Part shown: piece by piece, positions 44,136-52,560 of the stretch | Layout of the letters: the number at the start of each line of letters is the position of its first letter | How positions within the stretch are numbered: position 1 is the stretch's first letter | NCBI GenBank assembly: GCA_002840755.1 | Contig: PHBZ01000002.1 | Coordinates: 1-64,000, forward strand | Direction: 5' to 3' | DNA from: Chloroflexi bacterium HGW-Chloroflexi-10 | Lineage (GTDB): Bacteria; Chloroflexota; Anaerolineae; Anaerolineales; Anaerolineaceae | Length of the DNA: 64,000 nucleotides | Program-made: the position numbers and the translations under genes | Notes under the pieces: generated by a model | Databases searched by the model: none | Told to the model about the DNA's origin: nothing | Seen by the model: the letters and a program-made list of their open reading frames with translations, nothing else

Positions 44136-45473
44136 TTAAGAATTAAAATTCTCTTGAATTTCATTATAGAAGCTAACATATTCTTCACACATATGTTCAA
44201 GACTGTAAGTATTCTTAGCTTGAAGATATGCATTATGGCTTAATTTAAGTAGATTATCACTATCACCAATAATGCTTAAGATTTTTTCGGCAAGACTATT
44301 CGCATCTGAGCCGGGTATTAAATAACCATTAAAACAATCAGTGATTTGCTCAGGAATGCCACCTATGTGTGTTGCAATAACTGGAGTACCGCAAGATAAG
44401 GCTTCGATAATTACATTTGGGAATGTGTCTGCATTTGCTGTGTGTATGAATAAATCTGCAGCTTGATAATATTTTGCTACTTCATTTTGGTCAAACAGAA
44501 ACGGAATTTCAAGTATTTCGGGAGACATGTCTTTTTTGTTTTCTACATCATTTCCCAAAGATATAAACAGGAGATCATTTTTTGAATAATTTGTAGAAAT
44601 CAACTTAATAGCATTTTTAATTGTCGAATAATCCTTATAAGGATTATTTTTTATTGAATGTCCTGCGAATAATATTATTTTTTTGTCTAACGGTAAGTTC
44701 AATTCCCTTCTTACTCTTAATTTATTCGATTTAGTAAAAATTTTCTGGTCGATTCCATTGTTAATCACTTTCGCTTTTTGAACAGCTTTCCAGGCTATAG
44801 AATTCTTGAAAATATCCATCAACCAAATACTTGGCGTTGCCAAATAAAGTTTACTTTCTTGAAAAATATCTTTTTTTGTGTTCCAATTAGCTGAGCTTGA
44901 ATCTTTTTGAATCGAAGGATATAAAGTTAAATCAGGGCAATTGCCACACCCCGTTTTCCATTTTGGGCAATTAATTGGGTAGGCACAATGTCCGGTTATT
45001 AACCAAGCGTCATGTGCTGTAATAAGTGTAGGAACCCTATTGGATAATTCTGGTAATTGTGTTAAATCAAAATAATCGATATGCAAATTATGCAGATGGA
45101 CAATATCAGTATTACTTAAATCGTTAAAAATCGTTCTACTGCCGGGAAAATTAAATACTTCAAAACCATTTTTTTTGTCAATTAAATTTTTATGGTTCAA
45201 AGAATTATTGAGAATATTTCTCAACCTATGAATACCTCGAATTCTTCCATCGTAAGGCCGGAGTTTGGTAAGTAAAGAGTAGCCTGTTGCAAATATTCTT
45301 GATTGATTTCCTGAAATTTTTGGTATTTCAAAAATGTTTAAATGTGTTGATTCTTTGTTTTCAACATAATAGTTGACATCATAATTTTGAAGAAAAAGGT
45401 TTATGAACAGATCACAACATATTTTCGCAGCCCCACCTCGGATATCAAATTTATTTACAAAAACAATTTTCAT
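44136..45473 (-). CDS. GT4-family glycosyltransferase
   Basis: This 445-residue transferase carries the family-4 donor motif VAKYYQAADLFIHTANADTFPNVIIEALSCGTPVIATHIGGIPEQI near the C-terminus and IILFAGHSIKNNPYKDYSTI in the donor half. The middle part has a conserved cysteine cluster (GHCAYPINCPKWKTGCGNCPDL), as in a known subgroup of WcaC/colanic-acid-type transferases. I use the ATG of MKIVFVNK, since the two preceding codons start at a TTG without a ribosome site. It is followed in the same direction by four more transferases. Confidence 0.9.
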   Translation of the reverse strand: MKIVFVNKFDIRGGAAKICCDLFINLFLQNYDVNYYVENKESTHLNIFEIPKISGNQSRIFATGYSLLTKLRPYDGRIRGIHRLRNILNNSLNHKNLIDKKNGFEVFNFPGSRTIFNDLSNTDIVHLHNLHIDYFDLTQLPELSNRVPTLITAHDAWLITGHCAYPINCPKWKTGCGNCPDLTLYPSIQKDSSSANWNTKKDIFQESKLYLATPSIWLMDIFKNSIAWKAVQKAKVINNGIDQKIFTKSNKLRVRRELNLPLDKKIILFAGHSIKNNPYKDYSTIKNAIKLISTNYSKNDLLFISLGNDVENKKDMSPEILEIPFLFDQNEVAKYYQAADLFIHTANADTFPNVIIEALSCGTPVIATHIGGIPEQITDCFNGYLIPGSDANSLAEKILSIIGDSDNLLKLSHNAYLQAKNTYSLEHMCEEYVSFYNEIQENFNS

Positions 45474-45504
45474 ATGCAACCAAAATTCTTGAAAAGTTCA
45501 GGAG

Positions 45505-46182
45505 TTATTTTTTTATATAACCAATATCATTTTGAAACTGGTGAATTCTTTGTGTTGAATTCTTATTTGATAGATAGTCGTGAACAGCCTTGGAACACCC
45601 TTCCCACTTGTAATAATCATCAATAATAATTATTCCATTTTTGACTACTAGGTCGAAAAGTGAAACAAGACATGTCATTGTAGAATTGTACCAATCTCCA
45701 TCTAAATGTAATAAAGCAATTCCTTTATCATGCGGTTGGTACTTGGTGAGCGTATCTTCAAACCAGCCTTTGATTAGGGTATGATTTTTTACCCCAGTTA
45801 ATTTCATCGCCATTTCAGCGTCGGCGAGATTAGCAGAACAATTATTAAAATAAGTAGGAGAATCGGTATTGTTTTGCCACTCAAGTGCTGCCTGACCATC
45901 TATTGACTTGGCTTGTGGTAGTCCTTCAAAGCTGTCAAACAAGAAATATGACCGTGTATTACCTAGTAATTGCGCAAAACCAGCGACCATTCCGCCTTTC
46001 CAGGTTCCACACTCCACAATATCTCCCGATATTTCTTTTATGCTTTCTGATAAAGCTAGGTTATTTATGTACCTGCTTTTTGGAATCATGGTGAAACCCT
46101 TGTATTTATTATAAATTCTTCTATAAGTTGTTTTTTTATATTGTTTTTTTGTCCAATTAATGATTTTGAAAGGGAAGAACAT
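45505..46182 (-). CDS. TylF/MycF-type O-methyltransferase
   Basis: A 225-residue class I SAM-dependent methyltransferase. Residues GDIVECGTWKGGMVAGFAQLL make the SAM-binding loop, FLFDSFEGLP follows, and the metal-binding region ALLHLDGDWYNSTMTCL and IIIDDYYKWEGCSKAV matches the Mg-dependent TylF (macrocin O-methyltransferase) family. Members methylate sugar hydroxyls. Inside a glycan locus the likely job is to methylate a sugar of the repeat or to cap the chain. The N-terminal 30 residues are basic. Confidence 0.85.
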   Translation of the reverse strand: MFFPFKIINWTKKQYKKTTYRRIYNKYKGFTMIPKSRYINNLALSESIKEISGDIVECGTWKGGMVAGFAQLLGNTRSYFLFDSFEGLPQAKSIDGQAALEWQNNTDSPTYFNNCSANLADAEMAMKLTGVKNHTLIKGWFEDTLTKYQPHDKGIALLHLDGDWYNSTMTCLVSLFDLVVKNGIIIIDDYYKWEGCSKAVHDYLSNKNSTQRIHQFQNDIGYIKK

Positions 46183-46185
46183 GTT

Positions 46186-47073
46186 TTAAATCTTTCTGAA
46201 AACGACATAAATACCCATTCCTAATATGGGGTTGTGACTTGATAAAGCAACGCATAATCTCAAAATTGTTTTTGATATTTTATAAAATATTCTCAAAAAG
46301 AATCTGTCCTTAATAAATATTTTTTTTGCTAAATATTCGGAATAAAGATCAATATGATACTTGGGTAGTGGTTCGTACAAAATTTTCTCAAGCTTAAAGG
46401 GGAATAATTTTTCAATATTCTCCATAGTCTCTCTGCTCCAAAGCGTTATATGGTGAGGTGGCATATCTAATAACAAGTTTAATTGATGTTGCCAGCCTAT
46501 TCCATTAGGCACACCTATTATTAATCTCCCACCAGAAGGTAATAATTGACTGGATTTTTCAAAAAAAGCTTTGGGATCTGATAGATGCTCAAGTAATTGA
46601 AAATTGCATATAACTGAATACTTTGCATCTTGAATATCTAGAAAATTTTGATTTTCAATTGGCAATCCGTTTTTTTTTGCAATATTTACAGCTTTTTGAT
46701 TTGTTTCCAGACCTTTTGCCAAACACTTCTTATCTAAAACTTTTTTAATAAAATAACCTGATCCGGAACCAATTTCCAGAATTTTATCTCCCGGATGAAT
46801 ATCATTCAATGCAGTCTGGTATTCCCATTTTTCTTTCATGTAGTACCAGGGATAGTTGTTTAAATATGTATATAAGTGTTCAGATCCGGCGAGTTTAGGA
46901 TCATAAAATTGCAGTTTGCAATTTGTACATTCATATAGATATATTGTTTTTTCATTCAAAATCTCATTGGAAATATCAAATTGAAACTCTTTTTTCCATC
47001 GCATTATGTGATTAGTTGCGTCGAATTGTTTTATTAGTAATATATTTTCTTCCTGGCATAATATGCATTTCAT
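46186..47073 (-). CDS. Class I SAM methyltransferase with N-terminal zinc-binding motif
   Basis: This 295-residue protein has an N-terminal zinc knuckle (MKCILCQEEN and YECTNCKLQFYDP, two CxxC pairs) and a Methyltransf-domain with SAM motif ILEIGSGSGYFIKK and the post-motif NFQLLEHLSDPKAFFEK. The layout resembles sugar C-methyltransferases and many methyltransferases found in polysaccharide clusters. It lies three bases before TylF and one base after wzt, so it is probably cotranscribed with both. The last 60 residues are basic and may touch the membrane. Confidence 0.85.
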   Translation of the reverse strand: MKCILCQEENILLIKQFDATNHIMRWKKEFQFDISNEILNEKTIYLYECTNCKLQFYDPKLAGSEHLYTYLNNYPWYYMKEKWEYQTALNDIHPGDKILEIGSGSGYFIKKVLDKKCLAKGLETNQKAVNIAKKNGLPIENQNFLDIQDAKYSVICNFQLLEHLSDPKAFFEKSSQLLPSGGRLIIGVPNGIGWQHQLNLLLDMPPHHITLWSRETMENIEKLFPFKLEKILYEPLPKYHIDLYSEYLAKKIFIKDRFFLRIFYKISKTILRLCVALSSHNPILGMGIYVVFRKI

Positions 47074-47074
47074 A

Positions 47075-48301
47075 TTAATTCTCTACTTCAACAGCCATTC
47101 TTGTAAATATTAATCCTAACGAATTGTCAATTGTATGAGATACAGGTAAATTTTCCCCTTGGAATACGGTTATTCTCGCTGCACCTTTAATATAATCAAA
47201 TTCCTCAATCCCCGACTTTCCCAACCAAAGATTAATATAATAATTTCCCGGCATGAGCAACAAATCATTAATGGATATTTTGAAAAAAAATTTGTTTTCT
47301 TCATTACCACATATGAGTGTATATTGATCGTGTCCATAAATAATGTTTACACCGTCTTCGGAAACAATTTGCAAACCGGCACTAAAAGAAACCTGATTGG
47401 AAGTTGTAACTCCTTCAACATATATAACGAAAGGTTGCCCCATCGCTAGATTTATAGAAATCTGATTTTCGATATTCCGGATTTCAATTTTTGTTATTCG
47501 CGCCCTGCCGGTACCGACACGATCATCCCATGATCCCGTTGGTGTTGAAATATTATCCAAATACTTTCTAATAACTTCATTGCTGGAGGAGATTATATCC
47601 ACTTTGCCTTTATTTAAAAGGATGCTGGTAGGACATAATTTACTAACAGCCGCGAGGTTATGGCTGACAAACAAAACAGTTAAACCTTTATTCGCAATCT
47701 CTCCCATTTTACCTAAACATTTTTGTTGAAAAGTTGCGTCTCCTACAGCCAAAACTTCATCTACCAAAAGAATTTCCGGTTCCAGATGCGCAGCAACAGC
47801 AAATGCGAGACGCATATACATCCCACTTGAATAATGTTTTGCTGGAGTTTCCAGGAATTTTTCAATTTCCGCAAAATCGACAATTTCATCGAATTTCCTG
47901 TCAATTTCCGCTTTTTTCATACCTAAAATAGCACCGTTTAGATAAATATTTTCTCTACCACTTAATTCAGGATGGAATCCAGTTCCAACTTCTAATAAAC
48001 TTCCAACTCGGCCGTTTAACTCTACTATCCCTTTTGAAGGATTGGTAATATGTGCTAATATTTTTAATAATGTGCTTTTCCCCGCACCATTTTTTCCTAT
48101 GATTCCAATAACCTCTCCTGGATAAATTTTAAAACTGATATCATCTAATGCCCAAAATTCCGATTTTTTGTTTTTTGAGTTTTGGAGAATGGATTTTATA
48201 CTATTTGAGATGGAATCGCGTAAAGTTCTATATCTGGGTTGAGAGTCACCGATCAGATATTTTTTACTCACATGTTCTATGTTAATCACTGGTAAATTCA
48301 T
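47075..48301 (-). CDS. wzt: Polysaccharide ABC transporter ATPase Wzt
   Basis: A 408-residue ATPase of the Wzt/TagH type. Walker A GKNGAGKST, Q-loop and RENIYLNGAILGM, signature YSSGMYMRLAFAVAA, Walker B EILLVDEVLAVGD. After about residue 245 comes a C-terminal Wzt-type beta-sandwich (ITKIEIRNIENQISINLAMG onward). In Gram-negative relatives this domain binds the modified non-reducing end of the glycan, so it may recognise a methylated terminus made by the two adjacent methyltransferases. The start is the ATG one base after the wzm stop codon (TAGTATG). Confidence 0.93.
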   Translation of the reverse strand: MNLPVINIEHVSKKYLIGDSQPRYRTLRDSISNSIKSILQNSKNKKSEFWALDDISFKIYPGEVIGIIGKNGAGKSTLLKILAHITNPSKGIVELNGRVGSLLEVGTGFHPELSGRENIYLNGAILGMKKAEIDRKFDEIVDFAEIEKFLETPAKHYSSGMYMRLAFAVAAHLEPEILLVDEVLAVGDATFQQKCLGKMGEIANKGLTVLFVSHNLAAVSKLCPTSILLNKGKVDIISSSNEVIRKYLDNISTPTGSWDDRVGTGRARITKIEIRNIENQISINLAMGQPFVIYVEGVTTSNQVSFSAGLQIVSEDGVNIIYGHDQYTLICGNEENKFFFKISINDLLLMPGNYYINLWLGKSGIEEFDYIKGAARITVFQGENLPVSHTIDNSLGLIFTRMAVEVEN

Positions 48302-48302
48302 A

Positions 48303-49142
48303 CTATACAATATCCGCAAACGTATCTTCCATTTTCTTAAAATACAAAATACCGCTAAATAAGATTAATAAGACAACTACTAAGGATATAAAAATTGTTT
48401 TACTTGGTGGGGAGGATCCCAACAATGCCCACCGAAAACAATCAATGACTCCCGTCATGGGATTCAAAGAAAAAATCGTTTGGTAGATTCCATCAGGTAT
48501 AAGATTCGATGAATATACAACCGGTGAGGCGTATAGCCATATTTGAATTAAAAACGGTGTAATATGTTCAAAATCACGATATTGGACGTTTAACGCTGAA
48601 ATCCAAACGCCAATTGAAAACGCAGTTATTAGCAATCCAACCGTTAAAGGAAGGATAAGAAGGATTGTCCAGGTAATTTTTATGTTAAAAAGAATCAAAA
48701 GTCCTATAAACATAATAAAACCAATAAAATATTCAATCAGTCCTGATAGGGTAGCGGATAATGGAATGATGATTCTTGGAAAATATACTTTTGTTAATAA
48801 ATTTCGATTGGCAACCAGGCTGTTGCCTGATCTTGATATTGCACCAGCAAATAATTGCCAGGGCATTAAACCGGCATAACTAAAAACCGCATAAGGTATA
48901 TTATCGGAAGGTAGTTTAGCCAGGTTTCCAAATATCACGCTGAAGATAATCATAGCCAATAATGGTTGCAGCAAAGCCCACAAAATCCCAAGCGCAGCTT
49001 GTTTATATCGGATTTGAATATCTCTCAGTGTTAGAAAAAAAAGCAACTCTTTATATTCCCATAATTCCTTAATATTGATTTTTGGGAATTTGGATGAGTT
49101 GCTTGAATATACTTTTTTGTATGGCAAATTTTGAAATTGCAT
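48303..49142 (-). CDS. wzm: Polysaccharide ABC transporter permease Wzm
   Basis: A 279-residue ABC-2-type permease with six membrane helices, beginning with the amphipathic segment ELWEYKELLFFLTLRDIQIRYKQAALGILWALLQPL, typical of Wzm/TagG. GNLAKLPSDNIPYAVFSYAGLMPWQLFAG is also diagnostic. With Wzt it exports undecaprenyl-linked glycans across the membrane. No Shine-Dalgarno lies before the ATG; instead a long hairpin ends nine bases upstream. The start could be misplaced, though the next in-frame ATG would remove the amphipathic helix. Confidence 0.93.
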   Translation of the reverse strand: MQFQNLPYKKVYSSNSSKFPKINIKELWEYKELLFFLTLRDIQIRYKQAALGILWALLQPLLAMIIFSVIFGNLAKLPSDNIPYAVFSYAGLMPWQLFAGAISRSGNSLVANRNLLTKVYFPRIIIPLSATLSGLIEYFIGFIMFIGLLILFNIKITWTILLILPLTVGLLITAFSIGVWISALNVQYRDFEHITPFLIQIWLYASPVVYSSNLIPDGIYQTIFSLNPMTGVIDCFRWALLGSSPPSKTIFISLVVVLLILFSGILYFKKMEDTFADIV

Positions 49143-49150
49143 GAGTTGGT

Positions 49151-49185
49151 AATGAGCACTGATTTATTCAATCAGTGCTCATTTT
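49151..49185 (-). repeat. Hairpin between the WxVG protein gene and wzm
   Basis: AATGAGCACTGATT and its complement AATCAGTGCTCATT around TATTC: a perfect 14-bp stem. The T-run is on the plus-strand side, which is the wrong side for leftward transcription. So it is not a normal terminator for the leftward WxVG gene; it may be a partial terminator, an RNA-processing site or a control element for wzm. Confidence 0.7.
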
Positions 49186-49190
49186 TCACC

Positions 49191-52100
49191 CTACTTTACC
49201 AAAAGAGGTAAATATACGTTCCCGTTATTGTCAATATCGAATACATTGCTCTCATAGCCGTTTGATGTCATAAATAGTTTGCCGGATGGTCTTGAATATG
49301 TGGTGAAAACAATTTGGTTGTTTGACCAGGTCATAAAATCTCCTTCATCAATTTGGGAATTATTTAAGGAAACATGTTCATATTGTGTGTTTCTTAAATT
49401 AAAACCAGGGTCTTCACCAAATCCTGTACCAATTATGGTGACAGTATAATTACTTCCAGTTTTTTGTATTTCCACATCGGATATATAATTTTCTACCTGG
49501 AAAAGAAAGTTGTCATTACTGTAATTGCCTTGAGAAACAACTTGAACATAATCCTCAACAGCTCCTCTTGGATAAATATTTACATCGTCGGGTACTCTTA
49601 CTTGTATACTTGAATTTGACCATTGGGTAATATTGTTACTCGGAAGTTGCTCTCCTGCAAGTATTACATGGTTCAAAGATGAACTGTAATTTCCTGAACC
49701 AGGATCAGAACCAAAGTTTACACCATGAATGGTTACAATTTTGTCTGCTCTTTCTGAAGGAGGATTAATGAGAGTTATTTTATTGCGTGAAACGATAACT
49801 TCTAGATAAACACTTCTGGTTACAGTTAGGTCCACATCGCCAGATCGAACAATGGCATCTCCGTAAATGTAAATGTAATATTTTCCAATTGGTGTGTTTG
49901 AACTGGTAGAGATTGTAATTGTTCCAGTTTGGCTTTCGGTTATCATATTAGAACTTAATGTAACGGAGCTATTTGGAATGGATCCGTAGGTAGTCAAATT
50001 GATAGATCCCGAGAAAGACCCCAATGTATTTGCGATGATAGTGGCACTTTCCTGCGAACCAGGTATAACACTGACTGTTTTGGGGTCTGTAGACAAAGTG
50101 AAATTCGGGTAAGGGTATTGATAGATGGTACTTAATGCTCGGCCAGTATCTCGGTCACCTACAGCCCAACCCATCGTATCAGATGACATTTGTAGACTAC
50201 TGATTGGACGGTGCCAGGTGTTCTGGGAATTTGCAGGTAAAATTTTTGTTGCATAACCAAATGTTGAATCATTTATAAATGCGATAAATGGCCACTTTAT
50301 ATTGCGTTCCGTGTAATAACCGCCAAACCAGGCAGTTTCAGTATCTTCCTCTATATCTACAGAATTAAAACGGGTCGGATTCGCACAATCAATACAAGTA
50401 GGTTGACAATATACCAAACTCCAATCATTTCCATCATAGGAATGAATAACAGCCCGGTTACTATAGTCCCCAACGGCAAATCCCCAGGGCGAAGAATAAT
50501 CCTCTATTTTTACACCAAATAAATTAGTAGCTTGCGGTCCATTGGTTTGAGCTTCACAGGCGGATGGCCAGTCACTTTCCGACCATGAAAACTGATTATT
50601 ACCTTCGTCCTGAAAGTTCAGAAAGGCTTCATAGTCGTACCATTGATTTCTACCAACTGCCGCCCCACTCCAAACTGCATCTTCATTAACAAGAGACACA
50701 CCGCGGAGATTATATTCTACACCTCCAAAAGCATGATTTGCTGTCCAATAATTATCTGATTGGATAAATTTGGCAATAGCGTTACCTTGATTCGCAACAG
50801 CCCATCCAAACTCGTTCCCAGTGCTTTCATCAATAAATAAATCCAAATCATTTGTTCTTGTATTCAATGGAGAAGAATATCTTGGCGGCCCCCACCTGCG
50901 CCCATTCCATTGTAAAAATACTGCTGGATTTTCTGCGACCAGCGGATCACCGGCTGCCCACCCACTTTTAGAATTTGTCATGTCTATTGTATACAAGTTT
51001 GCGGCTGGTAATGGAAGATCTTTTTGATACCATCTCTGCCAATGTTTTCCATCCCAATGAATAACAGTTGCTCCATACACATCTTTATTGCCAACTGCCC
51101 AGGCATCATTATCAGAAATTACAACGATATCATTCAATTGATTGTCAGTGGCCGGTGTAACTGCCAGCCAAAGATCTTCATCATATTCAAGGATTTGACC
51201 GCCTATACCCAGTTCTTTATTCATCCCAACCAACCAACCATGTCCACTGCTGAAATCTACTCGATTAAAATCAAAAGGATCTGTGCGCAAATCATCAAAT
51301 AACTTCCATTCGCCATCAATGAACTTCAATAATGTGCCATCATATCCTACAGCCCAGCCTTCACCGTTCTGTGCAAATCCAATATCAATTAATGCTTTTG
51401 TTGTAGGGCTCGTCACATTTGCCCATGCACTTCCATTGTAATGCATTATTACACCCCACTCACCAACGGCCCACCCGTTATTGGCTGATAAGAAATGTAC
51501 GCCGTATAAAGGGGCTGTACCTGCGCTTACAGGCGTCCAGGTTGAGCCATTCCAATGCATTGCTGTACCAATGAATTTGGTAGCATCACCGCCAACAGTC
51601 CAAATATCGTTTTTGCTGAGGGCGTGAATGCCAAAATAGAATTGTGTTCCTGGTATAGTATTGTAATTTTGTGTTACGTTAGTCCATGTGTAATTGTATA
51701 AGGGGTGGCCGTAATCATCCACGCTTCCGTTAGGTGTGACGATACCACGTATTATTGTGGGTTTGTTAGCACTATTATCTTTATCACCAATGGCCCAAAC
51801 GGTATATCCATTACCGTTATCCACAACTTCAATACTGTAAAGATCAATATTACTTGAAGGAATCGGAAATTTCGTCCACGTATAGTTGTGTGCGGTGCTA
51901 TCCCATCCGTACTTTAATATAGAGCCATTTTGCCCTACAGCAAATGCTAATGTCGGTGTTACAGCTTTTACGCCATACAAAATTTCATCAATAGATTGTG
52001 TAGAAATGGATGTGTCCCATATCCCATTGCAATAAGACAGAATTATGTTAAATGTACCAACAATCCAGCCTTTGCTTTTTTCATCGTTATCATAACAATT

Positions 52101-52457
52101 AATGTCATAAGATGAGGAAAGCATCGAGACATCCCATAAATAACTTTCTGTAGGCCTTAAATTACGCCAGGCTCCCAGGACGATTGCCGCTTTACTGTCA
52201 TTCTCAGTCTTCTCAGTTGATACAAACTCGCCCATTTCAGGGATATTGAGCGAATCCCAATCGTTATACTCAGTTTCTTGTGGCGTGTGTAAAATTGTGT
52301 ATAGGTCCTCATCCTCCCCGTTGTCATCAAAACTGGTCTGAATGTTTTCCTTGTTTAAACTGACTGCTTCAGCGGTAGAGGCTGGTCTAATAGCAGATGC
52401 GAAAAAAACAATTAGTAAAATAATGATAAAAAGCAGAAAATTTTTTTTGGTCTTCAT
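49191..52457 (-). CDS. Very large secreted protein with WxVG repeats and IPT/TIG-like domains
   Basis: A 1088-residue secreted protein. A signal peptide (KKNFLLFIIILLIVFFASAI) is followed by about 14 repeats of a W/F-x-V/A-G pattern (GWAVGEWGVI, GWAVGYDGTL, AWAVGNKDVY, GWAVGDRDTG), up to about residue 790, that look like beta-propeller blades of the BNR/Ycf48 kind. Then comes an Ig-like part (about 790-895) and two IPT/TIG-like domains beginning ITLINPPSERADKIVTIHG and SDVEIQKTGSNYTVTIIG. The C-terminus is NVYLPLLVK. It probably lies at the cell surface; ligand unknown. It has its own TTGACA/TACAAT promoter. GGAGGG five bases before the chosen ATG decides the start. The product lies between exporter and ligase genes. 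Confidence 0.8.
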   Translation of the reverse strand: MKTKKNFLLFIIILLIVFFASAIRPASTAEAVSLNKENIQTSFDDNGEDEDLYTILHTPQETEYNDWDSLNIPEMGEFVSTEKTENDSKAAIVLGAWRNLRPTESYLWDVSMLSSSYDINCYDNDEKSKGWIVGTFNIILSYCNGIWDTSISTQSIDEILYGVKAVTPTLAFAVGQNGSILKYGWDSTAHNYTWTKFPIPSSNIDLYSIEVVDNGNGYTVWAIGDKDNSANKPTIIRGIVTPNGSVDDYGHPLYNYTWTNVTQNYNTIPGTQFYFGIHALSKNDIWTVGGDATKFIGTAMHWNGSTWTPVSAGTAPLYGVHFLSANNGWAVGEWGVIMHYNGSAWANVTSPTTKALIDIGFAQNGEGWAVGYDGTLLKFIDGEWKLFDDLRTDPFDFNRVDFSSGHGWLVGMNKELGIGGQILEYDEDLWLAVTPATDNQLNDIVVISDNDAWAVGNKDVYGATVIHWDGKHWQRWYQKDLPLPAANLYTIDMTNSKSGWAAGDPLVAENPAVFLQWNGRRWGPPRYSSPLNTRTNDLDLFIDESTGNEFGWAVANQGNAIAKFIQSDNYWTANHAFGGVEYNLRGVSLVNEDAVWSGAAVGRNQWYDYEAFLNFQDEGNNQFSWSESDWPSACEAQTNGPQATNLFGVKIEDYSSPWGFAVGDYSNRAVIHSYDGNDWSLVYCQPTCIDCANPTRFNSVDIEEDTETAWFGGYYTERNIKWPFIAFINDSTFGYATKILPANSQNTWHRPISSLQMSSDTMGWAVGDRDTGRALSTIYQYPYPNFTLSTDPKTVSVIPGSQESATIIANTLGSFSGSINLTTYGSIPNSSVTLSSNMITESQTGTITISTSSNTPIGKYYIYIYGDAIVRSGDVDLTVTRSVYLEVIVSRNKITLINPPSERADKIVTIHGVNFGSDPGSGNYSSSLNHVILAGEQLPSNNITQWSNSSIQVRVPDDVNIYPRGAVEDYVQVVSQGNYSNDNFLFQVENYISDVEIQKTGSNYTVTIIGTGFGEDPGFNLRNTQYEHVSLNNSQIDEGDFMTWSNNQIVFTTYSRPSGKLFMTSNGYESNVFDIDNNGNVYLPLLVK

Positions 52458-52505
52458 AAATTCCCTCCGCATTGAAGATGAACTATCAAGTTATTGTAGT
52501 CTCTA

Positions 52506-52535
52506 ATTGTAGCCACTTTGTGATTTTTTTGTCAA
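52506..52535 (-). promoter_or_regulatory. Promoter of the WxVG-repeat protein gene
   Basis: Minus strand TTGACA (52530-52535) and TACAAT (52506-52511) separated by 18 bases, 48 bases before the start codon. One of the best promoter matches in the window. It may drive the whole downstream wzm-wzt-transferase transcript. Confidence 0.7.
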
Positions 52536-52560
52536 TCAATTTGATTTACAAATTTTTAAA

